Assembly: GCA_949297715.1 (NCBI GenBank)
Contig: CASFTJ010000003.1
Span: 1-64,000 of the forward strand
Reading direction: 5' to 3'
DNA from: an uncultured bacterium
GTDB lineage: Bacteria; Cyanobacteriota; Vampirovibrionia; Gastranaerophilales; Gastranaerophilaceae
DNA: 64,000 nucleotides
Shown: piece after piece, positions 16,716 to 25,457 of the stretch
Layout of the letters: every line of letters starts with the position of its first letter
Position numbering within the stretch: the first letter of the stretch is position 1
Program-made: the position numbers and the translations under genes
Notes under the pieces: model-generated
The model's database searches: none
What the model saw: only the letters and a program-made list of their open reading frames with translations
What the model was told of the DNA's origin: nothing

Positions 16716-18160
16716 TGTTCTTGAAAAGGCTTTTACCTGCTGCATTGTTGTTAATGGTTCCTATAGCTGCAAATGCTTGGTCTTTTGATGATTTTAAAGA
16801 ACATATAGAGGATATGGAGTTTTCTGTTCCTTGGAAGAAAGAGGATAATTCCGCAACACAAAAAGCGAAGTATCTCAATAAAGTAAAAAAAGATGATTTG
16901 GAGGAGGAGTACGGGCGCAAAAAATTAGAATTGCATCCGAATCCTTATATGACTGTAGAAGAATATGAAATGCTCTCAGCTCCAAAAGATAAAAAACTTG
17001 AAGAAATCCCGATTCCAAAGCCAGAAAAAGCCTCCGATATGAAATATGTTCCGGAGTACGATTACGAAATTGTTCGCTATAACGATCCCCCGGGAAGTCC
17101 TGAGATATCTCTTGGTGTTAATTTTAAACAGCGAAGACAGCAGAATGTACAGGGAATAGTATCTCCGGATTATTCAATTCTTGTTTATCCGTCGGTTTAT
17201 TATTACCACAAAGAAAATATAGTTACCTGTGATCTTTTTGTAATCCCGCTTGAGCAGAGTGGAAATGCTCTTTCAAGAATAAAAAAAGCAAACGTAATGC
17301 ACAGAGATCAGGAGCCTATTCTTTCTACCGAAAAATCGACAGATGAATACGGCATATTCAGAACTTTGACTCCGATTGATTTCAACATTGACGGTACAAA
17401 GCTTCTTGTAAAAGAAAAAATCGGGAGTAATTCCGATGGAATCTGGCAGACAAATGCGATAGTATATGATTTTTCGACAAATACTTCTTACAAGCTTAAT
17501 GAAATTCGTGATGCGATTACATACTACTGGCAGGAGTACAAAAATCTTAATTTGAGTGATTTTCGGTGGGATATTTATCCTCTCGGATTTGAAGTGAATA
17601 ATCCTGACCGAATTGCTGTAGCGGCTTTTGCTTATACCGGCGGAACCCCTGTATTTTTAGGGACTTGGAGTGTTGATACTAAAGGCGAGAGAACACTTCT
17701 GCTTTCGTTAAATCCTAAAAATAATGTTCAAATAAGCATGAATGGGGTTAAAATGGTTCAATCGGGTGTAGTTCCTCATATAATAGTAGAGCAGGAGGAA
17801 AAGCACAAAAAATATCTTGATGAGCTTGATGCTAAGGAAAAGAAAAAGGAAGAAAAAGAAAAGCTTGAGGCTCTTGAAAAAGAATATAAGCAAAAAATAA
17901 AAGAACTTGATAAAGAATTGAAATTTGAGATAAAGAAAGATGATTTAAGAGGAAAAGTTCAAGGTTCGACTTCAAGAAACGATGCTGTTGAAAAAGTGGA
18001 AGAAGTCTTGGAAAACGCTGAGCAAAAGCAACTAGAGAAAGAGCAAAAAGCCAAAGAACGTCAGGAAGCAAGAGAACAGAAGCGTTTGGAAAAAGAACAG
18101 AGAAAAAATAATTCATCAGGCTCAGTTTCAACAGGCGCCGAAGCATCCGAAAATGAGTAA
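16715..18160 (+). CDS. Periplasmic protein with C-terminal coiled coil
   Basis: 481 residues. A Sec signal peptide (MFLKRLLPAALLLMVPIAANA) is followed by a charged linker, a central domain of about 230 residues (from PGSPEISLGVNFKQRRQQN to GGTPVFLGTWSVDTKGERT) that looks like a beta-propeller-type or lipocalin-like beta structure, and a long E/K-rich coiled coil from about residue 355 to 470. No family recognised. Its ATG overlaps the regulator stop codon, so it is translated from the same message as the two-component system and could be its output or a structural partner of the FlhA-like membrane protein. Confidence 0.8.
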   Translation: MFLKRLLPAALLLMVPIAANAWSFDDFKEHIEDMEFSVPWKKEDNSATQKAKYLNKVKKDDLEEEYGRKKLELHPNPYMTVEEYEMLSAPKDKKLEEIPIPKPEKASDMKYVPEYDYEIVRYNDPPGSPEISLGVNFKQRRQQNVQGIVSPDYSILVYPSVYYYHKENIVTCDLFVIPLEQSGNALSRIKKANVMHRDQEPILSTEKSTDEYGIFRTLTPIDFNIDGTKLLVKEKIGSNSDGIWQTNAIVYDFSTNTSYKLNEIRDAITYYWQEYKNLNLSDFRWDIYPLGFEVNNPDRIAVAAFAYTGGTPVFLGTWSVDTKGERTLLLSLNPKNNVQISMNGVKMVQSGVVPHIIVEQEEKHKKYLDELDAKEKKKEEKEKLEALEKEYKQKIKELDKELKFEIKKDDLRGKVQGSTSRNDAVEKVEEVLENAEQKQLEKEQKAKERQEAREQKRLEKEQRKNNSSGSVSTGAEASENE

Positions 18161-18162
18161 GA

Positions 18163-18408
18163 TTAGCTGATTAATTTTAATTTGTCGGCTCTTTTAAGTT
18201 TTTTAATTCGATATTCTTCTTTCATGGCTTCGGATTTAGTGTTGAATTCTTTTGAATAGACTATTTTTATCGGTTTATGCACACGAGTATATTTTGCTCC
18301 TTCTCCGTTTTTATGTGCATTGAAGCGTTTTTCAACATCATCAGTAAAGCCGCAATAGAGCGTATTATCTTCTGTCAAAAGCATGTAAACATAATACTTC
18401 TTATTCAT
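18163..18408 (-). CDS. GIY-YIG domain protein (UPF0213/YhbQ-like)
   Basis: 81 residues, the normal length for stand-alone GIY-YIG domains. The signature is slightly altered: YYVYML...LYCGFTDDVEKRFNAH, with YCG in place of YIG, the catalytic Arg in EKRF kept, and the downstream Glu probably in EEYRIK. Such small nucleases act on DNA, but their roles are generally undefined. No Shine-Dalgarno is visible before the ATG. It converges on the periplasmic protein gene with two bases between. Confidence 0.88.
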   Translation of the reverse strand: MNKKYYVYMLLTEDNTLYCGFTDDVEKRFNAHKNGEGAKYTRVHKPIKIVYSKEFNTKSEAMKEEYRIKKLKRADKLKLIS

Positions 18409-18420
18409 AAAAACAATTTA

Positions 18421-18452
18421 CAATAAAAAAGACGACTTGAAATCGTCGTCTT
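18421..18452 (-). terminator. Terminator after the Gly/Cys-tailed protein gene
   Basis: Minus strand: AAGACGAC, 8-nt loop, GTCGTCTT followed by a T-run (TTTTTT). Confidence 0.85.
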
Positions 18453-18509
18453 AAATTATTTTTCTACATTTTCTCACAATTATAAAACCATAAACTTTTC
18501 TTTTAAATC

Positions 18510-18878
18510 CTATACAAATGAGGTAAAGCCACCGCCCCCGCCTCCGCAGGAACCTGAACTTGCGCATCCTCCGCCGGCGCTTGCGCCAACAAAGCTTCCG
18601 CCTGCACAGTCTGTACCGATTACAGCAACTGCATTTGCAAAATTGCTTAAAAATCCGCTGTTAGCTGTGCCAGCTTCACTTGTTGAATAATTTGAAAAAT
18701 CTACATTTATTACTTGAGGTGTGCTGAATACTACAGCATCATATGAATTCATTGCTAAATAACTTTTTTCTGCTTTAAGAGCTAAAGAGCCTGCTGTTTC
18801 TGCTGTTTCGGATTTCTTAGATGAAATTGTTTGTGTTGATGTTTGTTGTGAAGTGCGTGCAAAAATGTTGTTTGTCAT
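18510..18878 (-). CDS. Small protein with Gly/Ser/Cys-rich C-terminal tail
   Basis: 122 residues, no hydrophobic signal peptide. The first 90 residues are Ser/Thr/Ala-rich; the tail (from TDCAGGSF to the end) has four Cys in a Gly/Ser background and ends GGGGGGFTSFV. A leader-plus-core layout of this kind occurs in ribosomally made modified peptides, but no modifying enzyme lies next to it, so that is only a possibility. AAAGGAGTATAAA precedes the ATG, and a clear terminator follows, so it is a real single-gene unit. Function unknown. Confidence 0.7.
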   Translation of the reverse strand: MTNNIFARTSQQTSTQTISSKKSETAETAGSLALKAEKSYLAMNSYDAVVFSTPQVINVDFSNYSTSEAGTANSGFLSNFANAVAVIGTDCAGGSFVGASAGGGCASSGSCGGGGGGFTSFV

Positions 18879-19030
18879 TTTATACTCCTTTAAGCCTCGT
18901 GGTACTTATATAAAAAAAAACAAAATTGTCGGATTTCAGCATGCACCTTTTTTGTAACATTTGTTTACATATATCACTGCTGAATATAAATCCATGGATT
19001 GAGTAAATACGCTCTATTGGTTGATGTCAT

Positions 19031-19058
19031 TTGCTTTCTAAGGATATATGCTTATAAT
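19031..19058 (+). promoter_or_regulatory. Promoter of the AMIN-like protein gene
   Basis: TTGCTT, 16 nt, TATAAT; GGGAGA and GAGAG lie between it and the ATG at 19091. Confidence 0.5.
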
Positions 19059-19090
19059 GTGAAAACAGACTAGGGAGATATTGAGAGAGT

Positions 19091-19756
19091 ATGAAGAAAA
19101 TATTGTTAAGCCTTATTATAATTATATCAATGATATCTTCGGCTGCTTTTGCTTCAGACAACAGCTTAAATTCAATAATTATAGAAGGTGTTTCAGACGA
19201 TAGTTACAATGTAATTCTGCGCACAGATAAAGTTGCGAATATAAAAAAATTAATTAATGATAGCGGCGTTTTGGTTTTAGAGTTAAAGAACATAGCGACC
19301 TCTTTAAATATGGATACCAAATATATTAATGCAAATAATATAGATAATGTAATTGTTGAAAACACGCCAAGCAACGGGGTAAACATATATATAGAAGCTC
19401 CCAAATCCTCTAAAGCAGATGTTATATTTGATACCCCAGCGGCTCCGCCTGTTGTTGTAGGAGATGGAATTTCGCGTAATCAAATAGGATGGATAGCAGC
19501 GGCATTTGTTTTGGTATTTGCGATGGCCGGAAGCTTTAGAAGGTCTGCGGAAAAAGATGCTCGTGTGACTTATAAAAATGACCTTACAGAGCGTGAAATT
19601 AAATTTTACAAAGAGTATAAATCAGATATTTTAACTTCAGCAAGAATTGACAGCAAGATTAAAGAAAGTCTGGCTAAAGCAAGGATTGCAAACATTGCCA
19701 AAAACGCACAAAAAACAGCTACGATAAGAAGTTTGCAAAAAATGTCTATGAAATAG
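19091..19756 (+). CDS. Exported AMIN-like domain protein with internal membrane helix
   Basis: 221 residues. A Sec signal peptide (ending SSAAFA) is followed by a beta-rich domain of about 80 residues whose pattern (SIIIEGVSDDSYNVILRT ... VLVLELKNIAT ... VIVENTPSNGVNIYIEA) resembles AMIN domains, which bind peptidoglycan or localise secretins and amidases. A proline linker leads to one helix near residues 135-152 (IGWIAAAFVLVFAMAG), then a basic helical tail that would be cytoplasmic. It could tether a cytoplasmic partner to the cell wall. The AMIN call rests on pattern only. Confidence 0.75.
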   Translation: MKKILLSLIIIISMISSAAFASDNSLNSIIIEGVSDDSYNVILRTDKVANIKKLINDSGVLVLELKNIATSLNMDTKYINANNIDNVIVENTPSNGVNIYIEAPKSSKADVIFDTPAAPPVVVGDGISRNQIGWIAAAFVLVFAMAGSFRRSAEKDARVTYKNDLTEREIKFYKEYKSDILTSARIDSKIKESLAKARIANIAKNAQKTATIRSLQKMSMK

Positions 19757-19912
19757 TTACGCTACGGGGCAAAAGATAATTTACGCAATGTATGTAAAGA
19801 AGTATCGAAAAAATAATTCGATTTTTGCCTCTTTAATCTTTTAGGTAAGTGAAAAAGGCTTTTTGAACTTTATGCAGTGTAACGTTGTGGTTCTTGCTTA
19901 CAGAATGCAATT
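19757..19912. other. Gap between convergent genes
   Basis: No gene. ATCGAA at 19804 and TTCGAT at 19817 form a small hairpin followed by TTTT, which could terminate the AMIN-gene transcript. An AAAAGAT / ATCTTTT pair also lies here. I see no tRNA and no confident structured RNA. Confidence 0.4.
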
Positions 19913-21040
19913 TTAGCCAAGGCTAAAATAATTAGAGATAATACCTTTAATTTTCTGTGCGGCTTTGCCGTCGCCGTAAGGGTTGACGGCTTTTAGTCTT
20001 GTAGAGGTAAATGAATTTGAAAGAACATGTTCACTGTGTTCAAGAATTTTGTCATAATCCGCGCCCACAAGAATTGAAACACCTGCATCTATGCCTTCTT
20101 GACGTTCTGTTTCATAGCGCATAACTAATGTCGGGCAGCCAAATGACGGTGCTTCTTCTTGGATGCCGCCTGAATCTGTCAAAATAAGCTTAGCATTTTT
20201 CATCAAGTAAACAAGATTTGGGTAATCCAAAGGCGCTAAGAGTTTAATATTACTGTAATTCCCAAGTGCCCTGTGAATTTTGTCTTTAACATTCGGATTC
20301 GGGTGAACCGGAATTACAAATGTATGGTCAGAATATTTTTGAGCAAGAAATTCTATTGCCGAAATAATTCTGTCAATTCTTTCGCCGTGGTTTTCGCGCC
20401 TGTGAGCGGTTATAAGCACTAATTTGTCATTAATTTCTATATTATTATTGTTGAAAAATTCTGCACTATCGGCAAGTGTTTCATCAGACAAACAGAAAAG
20501 TGCGTCTATAACGGTGTTTCCGGTCACAAAAATCGTGTTTTCCGAAATATTTTCTTTCAAAAGAGCTTCTTTATTTTTTGCGGTAGGTGCAAAGTTTAAA
20601 GCCGTAACTCTTGACGTCATTTGGCGCATAACTTCTTCGGGAAACGGTTCGTAAATGTCATAGGATCTTAAACCAGCTTCTACATGGAAAACAGGAATTT
20701 TATTATAAAAACTTGCCAACGCTCCGCACAAAACAGTCATTGTATCGCCCTGTACAATCGTCGCATCTATTTTATTTGAGCTGAAAACCCCGTTTAAGGC
20801 TGTAAGAATTCTGGTCTGAATTTCCAAAAGCGATTGATTTGGCTTCATGCAATCAAGGTTTATATCTGCTTTCAGATTAAAATAAGAAAGCGTTTGATTA
20901 GAAAGTTCTTTTTGCTGTTCGGTATTGCAAACGATTACATTAAATTTATCGGGATATTTTCTTAGTTCAAGAATTACCGGTGCAAGCTTGATAACCTCCG
21001 GACGTGTCCCAAATACAACAAGTATGTTTTTTCTCTCCAT
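19913..21040 (-). CDS. wecB: UDP-N-acetylglucosamine 2-epimerase, non-hydrolysing
   Basis: 375 residues, full length. VVFGTRPEVIKLAPVI at the N-terminus, EAGLRSYDIYEPFPEE (around residue 122), ITAHRRENHGER, and LTDSGGIQEEAPSFGCPTLVMR with ETERQEGIDAG are the standard signature. It interconverts UDP-GlcNAc and UDP-ManNAc, feeding surface polysaccharide or wall-polymer synthesis. It stands alone here; csaB and the GT2 gene elsewhere in the window would fit the same general use. No Shine-Dalgarno is evident; TATAAA lies 9 nt before the ATG. Confidence 0.95.
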   Translation of the reverse strand: MERKNILVVFGTRPEVIKLAPVILELRKYPDKFNVIVCNTEQQKELSNQTLSYFNLKADINLDCMKPNQSLLEIQTRILTALNGVFSSNKIDATIVQGDTMTVLCGALASFYNKIPVFHVEAGLRSYDIYEPFPEEVMRQMTSRVTALNFAPTAKNKEALLKENISENTIFVTGNTVIDALFCLSDETLADSAEFFNNNNIEINDKLVLITAHRRENHGERIDRIISAIEFLAQKYSDHTFVIPVHPNPNVKDKIHRALGNYSNIKLLAPLDYPNLVYLMKNAKLILTDSGGIQEEAPSFGCPTLVMRYETERQEGIDAGVSILVGADYDKILEHSEHVLSNSFTSTRLKAVNPYGDGKAAQKIKGIISNYFSLG

Positions 21041-21156
21041 ATTTTAAATTTTATAACAAAATTATATATATGCAATCAAGTAACCCGATAAGAGAATATA
21101 AAATTTGTTTCATTTTATAAAATAAATATACGATGAGTTAGTAAAAAGGAGTGCAA

Positions 21157-21393
21157 ATGCCTGATTTATATATTCTGGAATCTTGTCCGTATTGTCGAAA
21201 AGTTATGGATTTTCTGAACGGGAATGATATTGAATACAACAAGCTCGATATCTCGGAACCTGAAAATTATGATAATCTCCTGAAAATAGGTGGAAAATCG
21301 CAGGTACCTTTTCTTGATGACGAAAAAAAAGGTGTCAGAATGTATGAATCTGATGATATTATAGATTATTTCAGAAATAGCATGAAGGAGTAA
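21157..21393 (+). CDS. Glutaredoxin-like protein
   Basis: 78 residues. LYILESCPYCRKVMDFL carries the dithiol active site CPYC; KSQVPFLDD supplies the cis-Pro and YESDDIIDYF the C-terminal glutathione-site segment. I chose the ATG at 21157 over the GTG two codons upstream because AAAGGAG is then at the right spacing. It sits one base upstream of the Hcp-like gene, so the two are probably co-transcribed and it may keep that protein reduced. Confidence 0.9.
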   Translation: MPDLYILESCPYCRKVMDFLNGNDIEYNKLDISEPENYDNLLKIGGKSQVPFLDDEKKGVRMYESDDIIDYFRNSMKE

Positions 21394-21394
21394 T

Positions 21395-22999
21395 ATGTTT
21401 TTCAATAAATATAACGCCGAAGGAACTGATTATAATGATTGCGTGGCAAGGGGAAATTGTGCTTTATCGCCTGAAATTCGCGCAATTCAAGAAGTTATTC
21501 TTATGTTTACATGCCAGTTGGCTTTTTATGAATTAAAAGCAGAAGAACTTAATATGGCTTATTTTGAGAATAAAGAAATTGTTTTGAGTGGTGTAATTTC
21601 ACTTATATCAACATCTGAATATTCTCATGAACAGCTTCTTGATATAATAAGCAAGATTTATTCCAAACTTTTGTATGCCAGAAAGGAATATCAGAATTTT
21701 TGTACTCTAAACAATATAAAATGTGAAGACTTAAAATTGTCCTTAAAGCTTAGTCCTGAGATGACTTTGAATGAAATAATACGTGCGGGAGAAAAAGTAT
21801 TTCTTGAAAATTACAAAAAGTTGTCTTTAAGGCAGAAAACACTCAGGGAAATCTTAATCCTTGTTGTAAAAAGTATTTGTACAAACCTTTCAAAGCTTAA
21901 AGAGTTTGATAAGACAGACTTGGATGTCTTAAAAAACATGCTTGAGGGGTTAAATATTTTAAACTTTCAGCGGGTAGCACTGCAAAAATTGAAACAAAAG
22001 ATAACTTCTTTGTCTGAAAATAATTTGGAACTTGTAAGAATGCTATCTTCAGCTCAAAAAGAAAAATTCGGACCTGTTATGAAGAAATCTGTTTCACGTT
22101 CCACAAAACCCGCAAAAGCAATTCTTGTTTCCGGTTCAAATTTGCAAAATCTTTATGATGTGTTAAAAAGTTCAATGGATTTTGAGGTTGATGTATATAC
22201 GCATTCGGATCTTTTGACAGCCCATGCATTAAAAAGATTTGAAGAATTCCCTAACTTAAAAGGTCAATACGGCAGTTGTTATACCAATTGTATTGTTGAT
22301 TTTGCGACATTTCCGGGCGCAATTCTTCTTACTAAAAACACTTTTCCGAATGTTGATTACCTTTATCGCGGAAAACTGTTCTCAGGAGAAGATATTTCGC
22401 CAACAGGGGTTTTAAAAATAAAAAATAATGACTATACCCCTCTTATAAAGGCATCTCTTGAAGCAAAAGGGTTCACAAAAGGGAAGGAAATGCCCTCTAT
22501 ATCTGTCGGCTATGACAGGTCAGAACTTGAAAATAAATTAGATGAAATCTCTGAAAAATTTAAAACTTCAGAAATTGAAAATCTTTTAATTGTCGGCAGG
22601 TCTGATTTTTCGGGTGTTCAAGACGAATATTTTAAAAAACTTTTTAAACAGCTTAAGCCGAAAACCTTTGTCATAACTTTTTCTCACAACAGCGGAAAAG
22701 ATAATGAGCTGCATATAAATCTCGGGAACAATCTTCCCCTGATTGCAGATGTAATTGATAAAATATTTGCTAAAATTGATATAAATTCAAATCGGCTTTC
22801 ATTTTTTCTCACAAAATGCGATCCAAGTTCGATTTCTTACATTATAAATCTTCATAACGCAGGTGCCAAGAAAATATTTTTAACTAAATGTCCGCCATTT
22901 GTAATAAATCCAAGTATTCAAAGTGCGATGAAAAATCTCTACGGAATATACCAAGCTCTAAATCCTGAAGATGACTTAAAGATAATATATAATTTATAA
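21395..22999 (+). CDS. Degenerate hybrid-cluster protein (Hcp) relative
   Basis: 534 residues. Several tracts follow the Hcp/prismane order: C-V-A-R-G-N-C near residue 16, VDVYTHSDLLTAHAL, FPNLKGQYGSC, FATFPGAILLTKNTFP, DYTPLIKASLEAKGF, and late Cys in FFLTKCDPSS and IFLTKCPPFV. In canonical Hcp the position of KNT usually reads T-N-C, giving a cluster ligand; that Cys is missing here, and the N-terminal CxxC-type cluster motif is also incomplete. Hcp reduces NO or hydroxylamine using a 4Fe-2S-2O cluster. This copy probably cannot assemble the normal cluster. Paired with glutaredoxin. Confidence 0.65.
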   Translation: MFFNKYNAEGTDYNDCVARGNCALSPEIRAIQEVILMFTCQLAFYELKAEELNMAYFENKEIVLSGVISLISTSEYSHEQLLDIISKIYSKLLYARKEYQNFCTLNNIKCEDLKLSLKLSPEMTLNEIIRAGEKVFLENYKKLSLRQKTLREILILVVKSICTNLSKLKEFDKTDLDVLKNMLEGLNILNFQRVALQKLKQKITSLSENNLELVRMLSSAQKEKFGPVMKKSVSRSTKPAKAILVSGSNLQNLYDVLKSSMDFEVDVYTHSDLLTAHALKRFEEFPNLKGQYGSCYTNCIVDFATFPGAILLTKNTFPNVDYLYRGKLFSGEDISPTGVLKIKNNDYTPLIKASLEAKGFTKGKEMPSISVGYDRSELENKLDEISEKFKTSEIENLLIVGRSDFSGVQDEYFKKLFKQLKPKTFVITFSHNSGKDNELHINLGNNLPLIADVIDKIFAKIDINSNRLSFFLTKCDPSSISYIINLHNAGAKKIFLTKCPPFVINPSIQSAMKNLYGIYQALNPEDDLKIIYNL

Positions 23000-23021
23000 A
23001 TTTTAAAAAATATAAATACAC

Positions 23022-23051
23022 AAAAAATCCCGCCAAAAAGACGGGATTTTT
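23022..23051. terminator. Bidirectional terminator between hcp-like and rpsG genes
   Basis: AAAAATCCCG and CGGGATTTTT arms with a 9-nt loop; T-runs on both strands, so it can serve both converging transcripts. Confidence 0.9.
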
Positions 23052-23070
23052 AAATATGATATCAAAAATA

Positions 23071-23541
23071 TTAATATCTGTAATGAGCAAACGCTTTGTT
23101 AGCTTCAGCCATTTTGTGGGTATCTTCACGCTTTTTGCAAGCAGAACCTGTGCCGTTTGAAGCATCAATAATTTCGTTTGTCAATTTTTCAATAATAGAT
23201 TTACCGCCGCGTTTTTTAGCAAAATCAATAATCCAGCTTGAAGAAAGAGCAAAACCTCTGTCAGCTTTAACTTCAATCGGAACCTGGTAAGTAGAACCAC
23301 CAATACGTCTTGCTTTAACTTCAAGAAGCGGAGTAGCGTTTGTAAGACCTTTCTGGAAAACTTCCATCGGATCTTGATTAGTTCTTTCTTTAATTCTTTC
23401 CATAACTGAATAGAAAATCTTTTCAGCCAAAGACTTTTTACCGCGTCTCATAATTCGGTTGATGAATTTAGAAACGTCAACGCTGTTATATACCGGATCT
23501 GCTAACGGAACACGTTTTGCAGGTTTAGAACGTCTAGACAT
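23071..23541 (-). CDS. rpsG: 30S ribosomal protein S7
   Basis: 156 residues, standard length. [39 protein letters not shown] and the end HKMAEANKAFAHYRY are typical. It binds the 3' domain of 16S rRNA at the E-site side of the 30S head. Its ATG overlaps the rpsL stop (TAATG). A terminator follows directly, so fusA and tuf, which usually complete this operon, are elsewhere in the genome. Confidence 0.98.
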   Translation of the reverse strand: MSRRSKPAKRVPLADPVYNSVDVSKFINRIMRRGKKSLAEKIFYSVMERIKERTNQDPMEVFQKGLTNATPLLEVKARRIGGSTYQVPIEVKADRGFALSSSWIIDFAKKRGGKSIIEKLTNEIIDASNGTGSACKKREDTHKMAEANKAFAHYRY

Positions 23542-23936
23542 TACTTCTTACCTCCTTTTGCATTTTTCGCATTCTTTTTAGCACCGTATTTAGATCTGCT
23601 TTGTGTTCTGTTAGCAACACCGGCAGTATCCAGAGTGCCTCTTACAATGTGGTAACGAACACCAGGAAGGTCTTTAACCCTTCCGCCTCTGATAAGAACA
23701 ACACTGTGTTCCTGAAGGTTGTGACCGATACCCGGAATATATGAAGTAACTTCAAATCCGTTGGTTAAACGAACCCTTGCAACTTTTCTTAAAGCTGAGT
23801 TCGGTTTTTTAGGGGTTGTTGTGTAAACCCTGGTGCAAACTCCGCGTCTTTGCGGGCAATCCATCAAAGCCGGAGATTTTGTTTTGTCTGTAAGCTTTTT
23901 ACGTTCACGACGTACAAGCTGATTAATTGTAGGCAT
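23541..23936 (-). CDS. rpsL: 30S ribosomal protein S12
   Basis: 131 residues. [14 protein letters not shown] at the N-terminus, [18 protein letters not shown] and [17 protein letters not shown] mark the decoding-centre loops; both lysines associated with streptomycin sensitivity (in PKKPNS and RVKDLPG) are the wild-type residue. The C-terminal tail after SKYGAKK is a few residues longer and lysine-rich. AAAAGGAGAAAAC precedes the ATG. First gene of the short rpsL-rpsG operon. Confidence 0.98.
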   Translation of the reverse strand: MPTINQLVRRERKKLTDKTKSPALMDCPQRRGVCTRVYTTTPKKPNSALRKVARVRLTNGFEVTSYIPGIGHNLQEHSVVLIRGGRVKDLPGVRYHIVRGTLDTAGVANRTQSRSKYGAKKNAKNAKGGKK

Positions 23937-24105
23937 TGTTTTCTCCTTTTATTAAGTACATTTTTTCAGCAAAATCATATCCTGAAACCCTTACGCATTC
24001 CGGCTATGATGGGACTACCGAGCTTTTTAAGTGCTGCCCCTACGTCCTATTTTTGCCTGACAGCCAAATATTCCAGCACGAAAATTTCGGCTATTGTCTA
24101 TTGTT

Positions 24106-24134
24106 ATTTAAATCTAAACAGCTTGTTATGTCAA
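24106..24134 (-). promoter_or_regulatory. rpsL promoter with a ~160-nt leader
   Basis: Minus strand: TTGACA, 17 nt, TTAAAT. The leader between about 24098 and 23937 is GC-richer than its surroundings, with segments such as GGGGCAGC and GGGACT-type blocks that could fold; a ribosomal-protein feedback site is possible but not demonstrated. Confidence 0.65.
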
Positions 24135-24212
24135 GTCTGCATTTTTTTTTAAATAAATCTTGAAAATTACTTTAATAAAGTTTATAATATAGTCTATATA
24201 TGGAGATTTGTT

Positions 24213-24869
24213 ATGAGTTTTAAAATTAAAGTTTATTTTACAATAATATTGCTATTACTAGGGTTCTGGTTGTATGCATTGTTTATTATGTCGGATGATT
24301 ATAAAGCTGAAAAAGAAAAAGAGCTTCCGCCGACGATTCACATCAAAAAAGTGGTTGTAGGTGATCCGAATATTTATGAATATATTCCTGAATATTTGCC
24401 GCAGCCTATTCCTGAAGATGTTTTAGTAGGCTCAAAAGAAAATAGTTTTTACGATTATCTTTTTATGAATCCGAATAAAAAATCGGTATTTTATCAGTTT
24501 AACCCCGGTTCAACTTTACCTTCAGATAGTGAGAGTTTTCATAAATCCATAGATACTTATATTAAAGAAGTAAGGACAGATGGCAACTATAAAAATAAAT
24601 ATGTTACTAATTTTGGTGCCAATTTTTATGAAAAAAATGTTTTAAAAAATGTTGAAGCTGCAAATTATGTTCCAAAAGAGAAGGATTCTAAAAAACATAT
24701 ACATGAAATGACAGAGAAGAAAGCAAGAATTGATGCCGTTAAAGCTTTTTATGCTGAATGTGCAAAAACTTTTTGCATAATAAATAATAAAACTAACGAA
24801 TACGTAATTTTGGACAAAAGAGATGCGGATAAGGCAAAAAAATTACTTGATGATTACAAACTTTGGTAA
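24213..24869 (+). CDS. Membrane-anchored hypothetical protein
   Basis: 218 residues. One N-terminal helix (VYFTIILLLLGFWLYALFIM) followed by an acidic linker, a PIPEDV-type Pro-rich stretch (EYIPEYLPQPIPEDVL) and a soluble domain with two close Cys near the end (AECAKTFCIINNKTNEYVIL). The topology suggests a domain exposed outside the inner membrane. TGGAGA precedes the ATG, and TATAAT-like sequence lies shortly upstream. No family recognised. It converges on leuD with no gap between stop codons. Confidence 0.75.
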   Translation: MSFKIKVYFTIILLLLGFWLYALFIMSDDYKAEKEKELPPTIHIKKVVVGDPNIYEYIPEYLPQPIPEDVLVGSKENSFYDYLFMNPNKKSVFYQFNPGSTLPSDSESFHKSIDTYIKEVRTDGNYKNKYVTNFGANFYEKNVLKNVEAANYVPKEKDSKKHIHEMTEKKARIDAVKAFYAECAKTFCIINNKTNEYVILDKRDADKAKKLLDDYKLW

Positions 24870-25367
24870 TTAATCGTTAAGTTTAAAATCACCGTGTTTT
24901 TTAATATGTTCAACAAGTCCGCCATCTGAAAGCATTTTGCGCATAACAGGAGGTATAGGTTCAATTTGAATTACGGCACCATTTGTAATGTTTGTAATAA
25001 CCCCTTTTTCAATATCAACATCAAGCTCATCTCCTGCATCAATAGCATCCGTATCGCATTCAATAGCTAAAAGCCCTATATTAATCGCATTTCTGTAAAA
25101 AATTCTTGCAAAGGATTTTGCTATAACTGCTCCTACACCGGCAATTTTTATAATCTGAGGAGCATGTTCACGAGAAGAACCGAGTCCAAAGTTGTTTCCT
25201 GCGACAACAAAGTCACCTTTTTGCATTCTTGTAGCGAATGTTTCATCCGCATCTTCAAGAACGTGTTTTGCAAATTCTTCCAAATTTGATCTTAAATGAA
25301 ACAATCTACCTGGTGCAATATGGTCTGTAGAAATGTTATCACCGAATTTAAAGGCTTTTCCTCTCAT
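24870..25367 (-). CDS. leuD: 3-isopropylmalate dehydratase small subunit
   Basis: 165 residues, the archaeal/short LeuD length. FGDNISTDHIAPGR near residue 8, NNFGLGSSREHAPQIIK near 58 and ARIFYRNAINIGLL near 88 are diagnostic. It is the swivelling small subunit of the enzyme that isomerises isopropylmalate in leucine synthesis; homoaconitase-type small subunits look similar. AAGGAGGAAAGC before the ATG. The large subunit leuC is not in the window, unlike the usual leuCD arrangement. Confidence 0.93.
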   Translation of the reverse strand: MRGKAFKFGDNISTDHIAPGRLFHLRSNLEEFAKHVLEDADETFATRMQKGDFVVAGNNFGLGSSREHAPQIIKIAGVGAVIAKSFARIFYRNAINIGLLAIECDTDAIDAGDELDVDIEKGVITNITNGAVIQIEPIPPVMRKMLSDGGLVEHIKKHGDFKLND

Positions 25368-25457
25368 GCTTTCCTCCTTGTTTTCTTCATAATACTACAA
25401 AAAAATAATATTATATGATATAATTGTTAAGAAATTAAGATTAAAGAGGAAAAGCTT

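Noticed and set aside
18163-18408. Homing endonuclease for the GIY-YIG gene
   Set aside because: The 81-residue stand-alone length fits UPF0213/YhbQ proteins; no intron or intein context.
19757-19912. 6S RNA between the convergent genes
   Set aside because: Only short inverted repeats are visible; there is no long bulged duplex over the required length.
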